Source of the DNA: Mycoavidus cysteinexigens
GTDB lineage: Bacteria; Pseudomonadota; Gammaproteobacteria; Burkholderiales; Burkholderiaceae
DNA length: 64,000 bases
Direction of reading: 5' to 3'
Assembly (NCBI RefSeq): GCF_003966915.1
Contig: NZ_AP018150.1
Location: forward strand, 1,550,001-1,614,000
A program made the position numbers and the translations under genes. Under the pieces are notes generated by a model. The model searched no databases. It had not been told where the DNA came from and was given only the letters and a program-made list of their open reading frames with translations. Positions 9,701 to 18,576 of this stretch are shown piece after piece (within the stretch, counting starts at the first letter, position 1; each line of letters begins with the position of its first letter).

Positions 9701-10760
9701 AATGGAGATGTGATACCGAGAACCCCGCCAACCCAGCTTTGGGTTTAGCTCCGCGACCGGTAGCCCCTTCGTCTCGAATTTCACCACCAGCACCCGTGGC
9801 GGCGCCTTGAAATGGAGAAATCGCGGTAGGGTGATTATGCGTTTCGACTTTCATCAAAGTATGCATCAACCCTTCACTGGACTGATACTGATGGTCCGCT
9901 CCTTGCGCAAACCAACGTTGCGCCTGCGCCCCTTGCATCACTGCCGCATTATCTGAATAGGCAACAATCGTGCGCTGCGGGTGTAATGCATGCGTATTTT
10001 TGATCATCTCAAATAAAGAATGATCCTGCTGCTCACCATCAATCGTCCAACGCGCATTAAAAATCTTATGGCGGCAGTGCTCGCTATTTGCTTGCGCAAA
10101 CATCATTAATTCAACATCGGTCGGATTACGGCCCAGTTGTTTAAAAGCCGCCATCAAATAATCGATTTCATCCTCAGCCAAGGCCAGACCAAGCGTAAGA
10201 TTCGCCGCTTCCAGGGCTCGCCGGCCGAGACTCAGCTCAACGCTTTGCAAGGGTTGGGCAGGTAATTCATCGAATAAGCGTTGTGCTTCAGCGCGGCTTG
10301 CCAGTACCGTTTGAGTCATTCGATCATGCAAAACCTCGGCAATTGCGGCGCGGGATTCTTCCGTGACAGCCTTATTACTGCCAAACCAGACGCTACCGGT
10401 TTTAAAAATCACCGTATATTCGATAGCCCGCTCAATCCGGCGGACAGTTTGCAAACCGCAATGATGCGCAATTTCAGTCGCTTTACTGGCCCACGGTGAA
10501 ATCGTACCAAAACGCGGTATGACTAAGAAAGTCTCGCCTTTTTTAGGACCTTTATCGGATCCTAACTCACCATAATGCAGTAGCGCTTCAATCCGCTCTG
10601 ACTCGCCGGCACTGAGCGGCGCAGTACTGTGCACCAAATGCAAGTAGCGTGCATGCAGATCCACAATATTAGAATCTATCGTTTGCAGCATTTGCAATAG
10701 CTGCGCGCAACGAAAATTAGAAAGCGCTAACGCGCCAGGGAAATATGAGAAGTGGGTCAT
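6708..10760 (-). CDS. purL: Phosphoribosylformylglycinamidine synthase
   Basis: Fourth step of purine synthesis: converts FGAR to FGAM using glutamine and ATP. About 1350 residues, the long single-chain form of proteobacteria. The N-terminal domain is followed by two AIR-synthase-like halves ([14 protein letters not shown]; later [11 protein letters not shown]) and a C-terminal glutaminase domain with the nucleophile in [10 protein letters not shown] and a terminal PHPERVFR. I chose the start [10 protein letters not shown], which matches the family N-terminus; a longer open frame of 31 residues upstream looks non-coding. Confidence 0.96.
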   Translation of the reverse strand: MTHFSYFPGALALSNFRCAQLLQMLQTIDSNIVDLHARYLHLVHSTAPLSAGESERIEALLHYGELGSDKGPKKGETFLVIPRFGTISPWASKATEIAHHCGLQTVRRIERAIEYTVIFKTGSVWFGSNKAVTEESRAAIAEVLHDRMTQTVLASRAEAQRLFDELPAQPLQSVELSLGRRALEAANLTLGLALAEDEIDYLMAAFKQLGRNPTDVELMMFAQANSEHCRHKIFNARWTIDGEQQDHSLFEMIKNTHALHPQRTIVAYSDNAAVMQGAQAQRWFAQGADHQYQSSEGLMHTLMKVETHNHPTAISPFQGAATGAGGEIRDEGATGRGAKPKAGLAGFSVSHLHLPGAVANWENACDVTQPVHTRPGAAAPTPYGRPVQIASPLQIMIDGPLGAAAFNNEFGRPNLGGYFRVYEQNVGQVMRGYHKPIMIAGGMGSIADELTHKIDFPAGTLLVQIGGPGMRIGMGGGAASSMATGTNTAELDFDSVQRGNPEMQRRAQEVINACWQLGAENPILSIHDVGAGGLSNALPELVAGANQGACFALNAIPLEESGLSPREIWSNEAQERYVLALAPTELKAFEAICLRERCPFAVVGSATDQQHLQLIDTQPLTQTAAPIDLPMDILFGKAPQMKRQVKRTQPDLAPLELTGLELAEIALAVLKHPSVASKSFLITIGDRTVGGLSVRDQMVGPWQVPVADCAITALDYAGYQGEAMTMAERAPLAVINAPASGRMALGEAITNLAAAPIADLTEVKLSANWMAACGSPGEDAALYDTVRAIGLELCPALGISIPVGKDSLSMRTQWQDDGAHKEVTSPVSLIISAFAPVTDIRNHLTPQLRTAEEGETLLIAIDLGRAQHRLGGSILAQVTQQVGDTAPDLDDPQALQSFFAAIQLLNAQRKLLAYHDRSDGGFFTTVCEMAFAGHLGVSLNIDMLTLEAGHESDYGDAKDWARQIVGRREELTLRALFTEELGAVIQVGAAERDAVFAVLREHGLAACSHVIGKPNQADTIEIWRDTKKIFSASRVELQRAWSEPSWRIARLRDNPECADSEYETLLSADDPGLSAQLNFNPAEDIAAPFIATGVRPRVAILREQGVNSHLEMAYAFDRAGFAAYDVHMSDLLAGRASLADFTGLVACGGFSYGDVLGAGEGWAKTIQFNTLLAAMFAEFFTRGDTFALGVCNGCQMLSALAPMIPGAQAWPKFTRNKSEQFEARLSLVEVQASPSLFFDGMAGSRLPVAVAHGEGYADFSQQGSLAEVNPHLTALRYIDHAGTATERYPFNPNGSPAGITGVTTPDGRFSVLMPHPERVFRTVQMSWHPEQWGEDSPWLRIFRNARRWLG

Positions 10761-10955
10761 GTAGCGGATGCGTAGAGTGACGTGTGAGGTACGCCGCAAG
10801 GCAGATAAACGTTTATTATACCTGCAATTGCCGGGCGGCTGGGTCAGAGCCAAAGCGCTTGCTCGCCCTACCCACTTTTACCCTCTGCTCTGAGCGATTG
10901 ACTTACATCTATAACAAAATTGCGCATACAAAAAAATAATTGTACCTAAATATTT

Positions 10956-11582
10956 TTATTGAACGATACCATTATCATCTCCAACCAACCCAACATTATA
11001 AGAATCTATTAGGCTTCCTTTTCTCGCCACTCTGGATAAATTCAATAATGTTTTTTCAGCCTGTACTAATCCGGTTTTGTTAGAAACATACTTATCTTTT
11101 ACTCTTGCTATTATAAATTTTATAATTCTTGGCAAATTATAATCCTGTTCCAATAAGGTGTATTCTCCCTGCAGACCGGATTCGATTGTGATTGAATCGT
11201 CGAACAACTTTCTCTCATTGAGATAAGGATTTGAAACACTTCCAATTCTTATAACAAAACCACCTCTTGTTAATAAATTATGACTCCATTCATTGATTAC
11301 TCTAAAACCGAATGGAGAAATAGCCAAAATTACATCCACAATTTCATGATGTATTTCTGTTGGATATTGTGTAAATTGTGCTTTCCCACGTTCAACTGCA
11401 TTAAAATATGTAATGAAATCTATATCATTTAATATTCTACTATTTTCTTCACCCTCTTTACTTACCAGATACAAAGGATCGTAATTTATTACGTAATCAA
11501 ATATATTTTTACCATTAAAATTTAAATCGTCTGGCACGAGCGGCAAATATCCGCATCCCATATTTAATAACACACTATCCAT
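10956..11582 (-). CDS. Putative SAM-dependent methyltransferase-like protein
   Basis: A 208-residue protein with no firm family match. Several spots recall a class I methyltransferase: LLNMGCGYLP near the N-terminus (motif I-like), VINYDP (acidic loop), VDVILAISPFG (motif IV-like) and LLTRGGFVIRIGS (the strand-turn usually written LxPGG). The C-terminal third is unassigned. Base composition is clearly more AT-rich than purL next door, as is the following LRR gene, which suggests acquired DNA. No signal peptide. Target unknown. Confidence 0.45.
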   Translation of the reverse strand: MDSVLLNMGCGYLPLVPDDLNFNGKNIFDYVINYDPLYLVSKEGEENSRILNDIDFITYFNAVERGKAQFTQYPTEIHHEIVDVILAISPFGFRVINEWSHNLLTRGGFVIRIGSVSNPYLNERKLFDDSITIESGLQGEYTLLEQDYNLPRIIKFIIARVKDKYVSNKTGLVQAEKTLLNLSRVARKGSLIDSYNVGLVGDDNGIVQ

Positions 11583-11640
11583 TGCCTATACCTATAATTT
11601 AAATATAAACTTAATGTGAATTTAAATTAAATTTAATACC

Positions 11641-12237
11641 TTATAAATTAGGGGTAACGTATTCTCCATCGGGCCATATCACTTCTTTTAAGTTAAGACA
11701 AATTATTGATTCCGGTAAATCCGTTTCTACAATTTGCGTTTCAAATAAATTGAGTTTATTTAAATTCACAAGATTTCCTATACTATCTGGCAATGTTTTT
11801 ATAGGAGTTTTTGATAAATTCAAATCTTTTAAACTAGACATACTTCCCACGTTTTCTGGAATTATCGATATCGGAGTATCTGATAAATTTAGTCGCTCAA
11901 GGTTTTTCAAGTCAACTAAAAAGCTTGGAAAGCTGTCAATTAATGTGTTCGATAAATTTAGATTTCTTAATTCTGACAGCTTGTTTAATCCTGTAGGCAG
12001 ACTGGTAATTTTGATGCCAGAAAGATCCAATGACTCCGCCCGATTCTCATAGGCAGCCTGCATACTTTGTGCCGCTTCTTTTCTAGCGTCCGTTTCATAT
12101 GGTTCTGCTTGATCTATCCAAACGTTTAAGTTATGGGTAAATACACCCTCTACGGGCTGAGCTCCAACCTGGCCGCTTAAAGCGAGACACATGCTAATCA
12201 GTGCGCACCAACCTAGCCAATTTTGTCGTTTTTTCAT
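11641..12237 (-). CDS. Secreted leucine-rich-repeat protein
   Basis: About 198 residues. I chose the start MKKRQNWLGW because GAGGA lies about 8 nt upstream and a clean Sec signal peptide follows (KK, hydrophobic core, AQP cleavage region near residue 27). After a short helical region with WIDQAEPYETDARKEAA come about five LRR units of the pattern LxxLNLSxTxIxxLPxxLxxL (residues about 70-170), then a short cap. LRR proteins bind other proteins. Export of such a protein by a host-associated bacterium makes it a candidate effector, but that is inference. It is related to the broken LRR gene at 13888-15039, which shares the W(I/M)xQA...EAA lead-in. Confidence 0.75.
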   Translation of the reverse strand: MKKRQNWLGWCALISMCLALSGQVGAQPVEGVFTHNLNVWIDQAEPYETDARKEAAQSMQAAYENRAESLDLSGIKITSLPTGLNKLSELRNLNLSNTLIDSFPSFLVDLKNLERLNLSDTPISIIPENVGSMSSLKDLNLSKTPIKTLPDSIGNLVNLNKLNLFETQIVETDLPESIICLNLKEVIWPDGEYVTPNL

Positions 12238-12677
12238 TGCTTTATCCTCTGAGGGTTTGTTATTGCTAATAAACCTCTGCATAACCTCATAGCGAGAAAT
12301 GCAAAGATATAAACATTGCCGCTGGCGCAGCGCCAAGGGCGATGCTGATGTCAAATATAGGAGAGGAAAAAGCATTAGGCAATTTATTCTACTTAGTCGA
12401 AAGGAAAGTGTTTCATTTGGGAGACTAACGGCCGCACTCGAGGAAGCGAATACGTTGGCAGTGTCCAACAGCCACAATATCTAAATGAACGGAACCACGA
12501 ATGGCATCCTAAAGAGAAATATTTAATCCAAAAAGGGGGAGCCACTTAGGATGTTAATTATGCTAAGTTGAGCATCATCTAGGGGCGCAGAAAGACCCTG
12601 CGCTCTGTTGGCTGGCCGTAATACCGCATCGAGCCTAGCCTTATCTCACAATCAACAGCCCTGCCGTGGGGCAATGT
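12238..12677. other. Gap upstream of the LRR gene, nothing recognised
   Basis: Includes the ribosome-binding site and presumed promoter of the LRR gene (right of 12237, reading leftward). Open frames here have no recognisable protein features. No tRNA, repeat array or terminator was seen. Confidence 0.5.
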
Positions 12678-12911
12678 TCATTCACTCTTCGAGGCTTTTT
12701 CTAACCCATCAAGATAAGCCAATGAACGCTGAATAAACACGGATCTTTTGTTTTCCATAGAAATATTCCGGGTTTTCTTCAAGCCTTTCTCAATCCGTTC
12801 AGTTGATTGTTCTGGTTATCGACTCCGCAAGGTTTTGGGGGTAGATTTTTTACTTACTTGCTCTTCATCCCAGCCTCTAATTCTAACCATATCTTCCAGA
12901 GACGTTTTCAC
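12678..12911 (-). pseudogene. Fragment of an unidentified gene with an internal stop
   Basis: From a GTG at 12911 the frame reads VKTSLEDMVRIRGWDEEQ, then hits TAA after about 31 codons. It then stays open and protein-like (RIEKGLKKTRNISMENKR, later LAYLDGLEKASKSE) to a TGA at 12678. The charged, helical composition argues for former coding sequence. The family is unknown. Confidence 0.35.
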
Positions 12912-13028
12912 TTGAGCATGCTTATAAAATGTACTAGGCAGTATTTTTTCTGCTTATCATAAGCCGCAATAAATATTATTAAAAGTTTTTTTAGCTGAAA
13001 GAGGTCCTCGCCATGGCTAAGAGCCTGT

Positions 13029-13532
13029 TTAGCATTTTTTAAGAAGTAATACCAAAAAAGCGAGATGTACAAACTGCAAGCTGGTATTGAGTTTACGCTC
13101 ACAGTTTTTCCATAATCGTCGGCATTTCTCAAGCCAGGCGAAGGAGCGCTCTACGACCCAACGCTGAGGAAGCACCGCAAAAATATGCAACTCATGGCGT
13201 TTGGCAATCTGCACAGAAGCGCCGATTTTTTCGTAGACTCTCTGTGCAAAAGGTTGTCCCGTATAGCCACTATCCGCCAAGACAGCCGTCACTTCGCAGA
13301 GAGTCTCCTTGCTGCGCTCAACCGCAATGAGCACCCCAGCACGATCCGTCACATTCGCCGTCGTTACTGCCATCGCATGAGGGAACCCTTGCGTATCCAC
13401 AAGAATGTGGCGCTTGATGCCGGATATCTTTTTCCCCGCATCGTACCCTTTCGCCTGCGCGGTATCCGTATTCTTCACGCTTTGGGCATCAACTATACAA
13501 AAGCTTGTTTTGGCGCTCCGCCCCCGTTTCAT
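13029..13532 (-). CDS. IS5-family transposase, second frame (ORF B, catalytic)
   Basis: Carries the DDE catalytic core: CIVDAQSVKNTD (first Asp), LADSGYTGQPF (second Asp) and RWVVERSFAWLEKCRR (Glu). The catalytic frame is already open upstream of its ATG, with NVVGAVR preceding MKRGR, which supports a fusion product. Relative to ORF A the frame is +1. The residues look intact, so the IS may be active. Confidence 0.88.
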   Translation of the reverse strand: MKRGRSAKTSFCIVDAQSVKNTDTAQAKGYDAGKKISGIKRHILVDTQGFPHAMAVTTANVTDRAGVLIAVERSKETLCEVTAVLADSGYTGQPFAQRVYEKIGASVQIAKRHELHIFAVLPQRWVVERSFAWLEKCRRLWKNCERKLNTSLQFVHLAFLVLLLKKC

Positions 13533-13818
13533 ACGGACCGCGCCAACTACATTTTTTTAAAGCCTGCTCTAGCAGGCTGGCTTCGTCCGAGGATGCCTTC
13601 ATCCAATGACGGTAATGGAAATACACCACTTGCCACTTGGGAAAATCGCTCGGTAACATCCGCCACTGACAACCACTCTTCAACAGATACGTAATCGCAC
13701 AAAATATATCGTACAGGTCGAACCTCCGCGCACGACGCTTCTTTTTTGACCCTTCTAGCATCGGACGTATCATGTCAAACTGCTCACGGCTTATATCACT
13801 TGGGTACGCTTTTCTCAT
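13489..13818 (-). CDS. IS5-family transposase, first frame (ORF A)
   Basis: A 109-residue N-terminal half with the DNA-binding DUF4096-type region: QFDMIRPMLEG, RRFDLYDIFCAITYLLKSGCQWRMLP and a YFHYRHW motif. The frame overlaps ORF B by about 44 nt. A run of seven A (about 13551-13557 on the minus strand) lies just before the second frame becomes necessary. A shift there would yield the full DDE transposase. Confidence 0.88.
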   Translation of the reverse strand: MRKAYPSDISREQFDMIRPMLEGSKKKRRARRFDLYDIFCAITYLLKSGCQWRMLPSDFPKWQVVYFHYRHWMKASSDEASLLEQALKKCSWRGPYETGAERQNKLLYS

Positions 13819-13887
13819 CTCAATTACTCTTGCAGTATCTTTCAGTGCAATGAGTATCTCAGATTTGTGTTAAATGCTAAACAGGCT

Positions 13888-15039
13888 CTAAGAGCGATAC
13901 TCTGCATCTAATAAATTAGTAGGATCTTTGCCAAGGTTATCATGAAGTTCGAAAAACTCGCTCTTGTGCTTATGAAACTTTAAAGCATGCGATAAACTAA
14001 AATTAGATAAATTTAAAATCTGCAAGGCGCGCAACTTTCCAATCTCTTCTGGAAAAATCTCTAATTGATTAAAAGATAGGTCAAAAATTTCTAATTGGGT
14101 AAATTCGCCAATCGATCTAGGTAAGCTCCCTAAGCGATTGTTATTGAGGTAGAAAGCGTTAATTGCGATAAATTTCCAAGCGCTTCAGGTAGACCGCTCA
14201 ACTGGTTGGAAGATAGATTCAGCAAAGCTAGCTTCCGCAAGTTGCCAATTCCATCGGGCACATGGCTTAGCGCGTTATTGGACAAATCTAAATGCCGCAA
14301 CTTTTGGAGTTTTTCAATCTCCTCAGGGTACGCTATCTAATTGATTACTTGCTAGAACACAAGTCTCCAACGCTCGCCATGCGCCCATCGATTTTGGTAA
14401 ACAACTCAGACAATTTTTCTCGAGATGTAAGCGCATTAAACCGTGTAAGTTTCCGATCGACCCAGGCAAGCTACTTAATCGATTAGATGATAGATCTAAA
14501 TCTTTTAACTCGCACCATGCACCGATCGCTTCTGGCAAGCTAGTTAGACAATTTTTCTGAAGGTATAAATGCGCTAACTGGCGTAAATTTCCAATAGATT
14601 GGGGTAGATCGTTTAACTTATTATGCGACAGACTCAGTTTTTTTTAACTCCGACAACGCACCGATAGATTCGGGTAGCTGGCTTAGCTGATTACTGGACA
14701 CATCCAAGTCCTGTAATGCTTGCAGCTCTTTAATCCAGGTGGGCATGCTTTCCAATTGATTAGAGCGCAAATTTAAAACCGTCAAATCTTGGCAAAAACG
14801 TAGCGCATCAGGCAGGTTGCGTAAGCCTAATTTCGTCAAATCTAATTCTTTTGGGTCTAGCTCGACGCGGGTCGCATTCGATAAAATTCTCCGTGCCGCT
14901 TCTGCTCGGTTTTCCCCTGAGCTTGCCTGGTTCATCCAAGCTTTTATGAGGACTCAAGTTCGGCTAGAGTAGGCTTAGGATTAAAGTGTCGCTGAAGCGG
15001 GCTTAAGGACGAACCATTGAAAGGCGTAATTGGCAGCAT
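13888..15039 (-). pseudogene. Leucine-rich-repeat gene broken by several frameshifts, IS at its stop codon
   Basis: Read leftward, the product starts MLPITPFNGSSLSPLQRHF (ATG at 15039) and then needs a frame change near 14945 to reach KAWMNQASSGENRAEAA. It then runs through a long series of LRR units such as LTVLNLRSNQLESMP and LKDLDLSSNRLSSLP. Further frame changes are needed at an A8 run near 14640, near 14333 (one extra C) and near 14165. The end reads LLDAEYRS followed by TAG at 13888-13890, where the IS5 element sits. About a dozen LRR units are recognisable. It is a relative of the intact LRR gene at 11641. Unlike that gene, no signal peptide is visible. Confidence 0.8.
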
Positions 15040-15198
15040 TGTCAATCTTCTATCAAAAAAAGAAATTATATTTACTCACACTTTGTAATCAATGCGCAGC
15101 GCGTAATGTGCTAGCCTGGCTTGGCAGATATATAGGTTATGTAGTATAGATGCTTGAGCTAAAATTATTCACTTTTTGACTGGCATTTTACCCACACC

Positions 15199-16818
15199 AT
15201 GCCCTTAAAATCACTTGCTGCTTGGACTGCACTAGATGCTCATTATGCTGCTATTGGCACAGAGCACATGCGTGATTGGTTTGCTGCAGCAAACGATCTC
15301 CACCCTACTCGCGCTCAACGTTTTACGCTTGAAAGCTGTGGCATCACGCTTGATTTCTCAAAAAACCGCATTACAGATCAAACGCTTCAGTTGCTGATGC
15401 AACTTGCTCATGAAGCTTGCGTGCCAGCAGCGCGTGACGCTATGTTTGCAGGCGAGATTGTTAATCCGACCGAAGCTCGCGCTGCTTTACATACGGCCTT
15501 ACGCGCGCAGAATCCACCCGCGCCTTATGCCGCACAGATTAAGCACGAGTGGAACCGCATGGTCGACTTTGCAAATCAAGTGCGTGAACAGCAATGGCGA
15601 GGTCATACGGGCAAACCGATTCAATCTATTGTGAATATCGGTATCGGTGGTTCGGATCTGGGACCCAAAATGCTGTGCCATGCACTGGCTCCTTTAGGTG
15701 ACCCTAGGCTATCGATGCACTTTGTCTCGAACGTGGATGGCGCAGATTTACAGCGGGTACTCAGCCAGCTTGATCCAGCGACTACACTCGCCGTGATTGT
15801 CTCAAAAACATTTACCACCCTTGAAACCATGACCAATGCAGAGTCTTTGCGTCACTGGTTGCTTAACCATGGCGTGCCTGAAGCTAAGCTTGGCCAGCAT
15901 TTGGTCGGGGTCACAGCTGATCCAGCGAAGGCGGTCCAATTCGGTATTCTGCCAGAGCAAGTGTTTAAAATCTGGGATTGGGTAGGCGGTCGTTATTCAT
16001 TATGGTCAGCCGTGGGCTTATCCGCTCTGCTGTATCTTGGGCCGACGCACTTTGCTAAGTTACTGGCGGGCGCCGCACAAATGGACCAGCATTTTCGTGA
16101 AGCACCGTTGATACGCAACTTACCGATTATTTTGGCTTTACTCGGCATTTGGTATCGCAATTTTTTTGGTGCACCGAGCTACTCGATTGCGCCTTATGCC
16201 GCGGCTTTACGCTATTTTCCGGCGTATTTGCAACAGTTGGAGATGGAAAGTAACGGCAAATCCGTGTGTTTAGATGGATCTTTTGCCGACTATGAGACCG
16301 TTCCAATCGTTTGGGGGGAAACTGGGACGAACGGACAACATGCATTTTTCCAGATGTTGCACCAAGGCTCTACGATGGTGCCGGTTGATTTTATTCTCCC
16401 ACTCACGCCTGAGCATGAGCTGGCTCACCATCATCCCAAATTACTGGCTAATTGTTTCGCGCAAAGCCAAGCGCTTATGCTGGGACGCACGCTCGAGGCC
16501 ACTCAGCAACGGGTAGGGCCAGACCAGCAAGCGATATGCCCTCATTTAACCTTTGCAGGTAATCGGCCGAGTAATACGATTATGCTGGATGCCCTAACAC
16601 CTCATACGTTGGGAGCGTTAATTGCGGTTTACGAACATAAAACCCTAGTGCAAGCCACGATTTGGAATATAAACCCGTTCGATCAATGGGGTGTAGAACT
16701 TGGCAAGCAACTCAGCGCTGTGATTGAAAATGATTTAGTCACTCAAACCGTGAATCAAGCACATGATTCATCAACGCGTGCATTAATTGCCCACGCGCTA
16801 CGCGTGACGCATCTATAA
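15199..16818 (+). CDS. pgi: Glucose-6-phosphate isomerase
   Basis: Interconverts glucose-6-phosphate and fructose-6-phosphate in the cytoplasm. 539 residues, normal length. The family signatures are intact: [16 protein letters not shown], then [13 protein letters not shown] and [18 protein letters not shown], with the [11 protein letters not shown] phosphate-binding loop in the N-terminal half and a C-terminal [12 protein letters not shown]. It is followed after 9 nt by the DadA-like gene, so the two are probably co-transcribed. Confidence 0.97.
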   Translation: MPLKSLAAWTALDAHYAAIGTEHMRDWFAAANDLHPTRAQRFTLESCGITLDFSKNRITDQTLQLLMQLAHEACVPAARDAMFAGEIVNPTEARAALHTALRAQNPPAPYAAQIKHEWNRMVDFANQVREQQWRGHTGKPIQSIVNIGIGGSDLGPKMLCHALAPLGDPRLSMHFVSNVDGADLQRVLSQLDPATTLAVIVSKTFTTLETMTNAESLRHWLLNHGVPEAKLGQHLVGVTADPAKAVQFGILPEQVFKIWDWVGGRYSLWSAVGLSALLYLGPTHFAKLLAGAAQMDQHFREAPLIRNLPIILALLGIWYRNFFGAPSYSIAPYAAALRYFPAYLQQLEMESNGKSVCLDGSFADYETVPIVWGETGTNGQHAFFQMLHQGSTMVPVDFILPLTPEHELAHHHPKLLANCFAQSQALMLGRTLEATQQRVGPDQQAICPHLTFAGNRPSNTIMLDALTPHTLGALIAVYEHKTLVQATIWNINPFDQWGVELGKQLSAVIENDLVTQTVNQAHDSSTRALIAHALRVTHL

Positions 16819-16827
16819 TCACACCCT

Positions 16828-18141
16828 ATGGATATTATTGTGATTGGTGCTGGGATTGCCGGCATCACTACGGCTTATTGCCTACATACCGCCGGTCACC
16901 GGGTGTGCGTGATTGAACAGCAAACCACAGTCGCCCAAAAGGCTAGTTTTGGCCATGGCGGCGTGATACTGCCAACGCCATTTGATACCTGGTTTGGTCC
17001 AGAGCTTTCGTTTAGTTCATGGCCCGCGTGGTTGGGTGGGGAATCGACTCGAATCCGTTTAAGCCAAAACCTGAAAAATTGTAGCTGGACGCGCCGCTTT
17101 TTTAAAAAACCTAACGCGGAGCAGTGTCTAACTCGCTACGCTCGTCTCAAACCACTGATCGATTTAGCTGCGATTACGCTGGCGGAAATTGAAACCCATT
17201 ATGCCTTTGAGTTTGAGCAGAGAAGCGGGATTTTGCATTTATTTCGGCACGCCTCCGAGCTTAAGAGAATTGCGCCTGCTCTATTATTTTTGCAACAGCA
17301 TGAGCATCCATACCAATTGCTCAATGCTGAGGAATGCTACCGTGCAGAGCCCTCGATACCGATGCATCCGCCACTTGCGGGTGGGGTTTTTTTACCCGAT
17401 GATCGCAGCGCCAATTGCCCACTTTTTGCAAAGCAGCTTAAACCCGTACTGGAAGAAGCAGGCGTACGTTTTTTACTGGGCCGCCAGGTGGCACGCATCG
17501 ATCCTATGCTGGCTCGGGTTGAGCTCGAGCCGCAGCAGAACCATTTCGACAGTACTTTAAGTCATTTGGCCAATCCAACCTTGGAAAGCATAATCGCCGA
17601 TGCAATTGTCATTACCGCAGGGGCCGGCAGCTTGCCATTGCTAGCCCAGGCTGGAGTACGCTTACCGCTGCAGCTGATGCAATTGCATACAATTATTGCG
17701 CCGATTGCCAGCGAAGAGCGCGCGCCTCGTCTCACGATGATTGATACGGTACGGCAGATTACCATGGCGCGGTTTAATAACCGGTTACGGATTGCAGGTG
17801 GCCTGGTCAGCCCGCGCCTGACTCAAATTCAAGCCGGCCTAGATCATAAACTGCGCCAACAAACGCTAAATAAGGTAGCGCATGCGGTACATGATTGGCT
17901 CCCCGGGGTCACGAAGCTCTCTACCGGTAGTTATTGGGATGGCAAGCGGCTGCTATCCCCCGATGGCTTACCAATTGTAGGGGCCACCGCTCATCCACGC
18001 CTTTGGGTTAATCTCGCCCATGGGCCAGTAGGCTGGGCGCTGGCTTGTGGGGCGGCTAAGGTATTAGCGGATCAAATGACGGGGCGAGTGAGTGAAATCG
18101 ATGAGGATACCTTGAGATCACTCTCGCCTGCACGTTTTTAG
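16828..18141 (+). CDS. FAD-dependent oxidoreductase, D-amino-acid dehydrogenase (DadA)-like
   Basis: 437 residues. The N-terminal IIVIGAGIAGITTAYCL is a dinucleotide-binding GxGxxG, followed by the acidic strand end VCVIEQ and the SFGHGGVILP stretch typical of DadA-type enzymes. The C-terminal half has the second FAD contact, LPIVGATAHPRLWVNLAHGPVGWALACGAA. DadA oxidises D-amino acids to 2-oxo acids and passes electrons to the membrane chain. Substrate is uncertain, since related enzymes use other amines. It lies 9 nt behind pgi. Confidence 0.85.
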   Translation: MDIIVIGAGIAGITTAYCLHTAGHRVCVIEQQTTVAQKASFGHGGVILPTPFDTWFGPELSFSSWPAWLGGESTRIRLSQNLKNCSWTRRFFKKPNAEQCLTRYARLKPLIDLAAITLAEIETHYAFEFEQRSGILHLFRHASELKRIAPALLFLQQHEHPYQLLNAEECYRAEPSIPMHPPLAGGVFLPDDRSANCPLFAKQLKPVLEEAGVRFLLGRQVARIDPMLARVELEPQQNHFDSTLSHLANPTLESIIADAIVITAGAGSLPLLAQAGVRLPLQLMQLHTIIAPIASEERAPRLTMIDTVRQITMARFNNRLRIAGGLVSPRLTQIQAGLDHKLRQQTLNKVAHAVHDWLPGVTKLSTGSYWDGKRLLSPDGLPIVGATAHPRLWVNLAHGPVGWALACGAAKVLADQMTGRVSEIDEDTLRSLSPARF

Positions 18142-18244
18142 TACTAGGATATGAATGAATGCCGAGGTAGCCCCCGTTAACCGCATGTTCTTGTCTATTT
18201 ATCGGCATGAGATAGCTTTTTCTTTCGAGGAAGTTGTACTCCAA

Positions 18245-18523
18245 ATGACGGACTCCCAAAATAAAGAAGATAAAGACCATGCGATTTTAATGCGAACGCT
18301 AGACCCCAAGCAACGCAGAACCTTAGAATTGTTTCAGAGTTATACGGTCGTTACAAGTGCTCAAATTGGTGAGTTATTTGGCTTTAAATCCAGAACGAAT
18401 ACGACTCTTTGTAAGAAATGGGTTGAAGCCAGATTTTTGGAAATCGTTGATCACTCGAATAAAGCCAGAAAATATAAGTTGGCAAAACCGTTTGACGCTT
18501 TAGTCGCTGACCCGCTTGTATAA
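18245..18523 (+). CDS. Small winged-helix-like protein, function unknown
   Basis: About 92 residues from ATG 18245, which has GAGGAAG upstream at a slightly long spacing; an alternative start at 18155 would add 30 residues. The part LDPKQRRTLELFQSYTVVTSAQIGELFGF, then TTLCKKWVEARFLEIV and KARKYKLAKPF, reads as three helices and a wing. That resembles the DNA-binding tails of Fic-type and similar regulators. It may be a free regulator or a leftover of a larger protein. A terminator follows directly. Confidence 0.5.
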   Translation: MTDSQNKEDKDHAILMRTLDPKQRRTLELFQSYTVVTSAQIGELFGFKSRTNTTLCKKWVEARFLEIVDHSNKARKYKLAKPFDALVADPLV

Positions 18524-18527
18524 AAAG

Positions 18528-18563
18528 AAAAAGGGCCTTCCCGCTACAGGTAAGGCCCTTATC
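18528..18563. terminator. Bidirectional hairpin terminator
   Basis: AAGGGCCTT and AAGGCCCTT pair around a 12-nt loop, with an A-run on the left. It separates the rightward pgi operon from the leftward ppiD gene and could stop transcription from both sides. Confidence 0.8.
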
Positions 18564-18576
18564 CTAATCAAGCGTT

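Larger units (their letters stand above)
13021..13888 (-). mobile_element. IS5-family (IS427/IS1031-like) element with TAA target duplication
   Basis: 868 bp, bounded by perfect inverted repeats beginning GAGCCTGTTTAGCATTT (13021-13037 and 13872-13888). A 3-bp direct repeat TAA sits outside both ends (13018-13020 and 13889-13891), as expected of IS5 subgroups that duplicate TNA. The transposase is encoded in two overlapping frames. The insertion point falls exactly at the stop codon of the broken LRR gene to its right. Confidence 0.92.
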
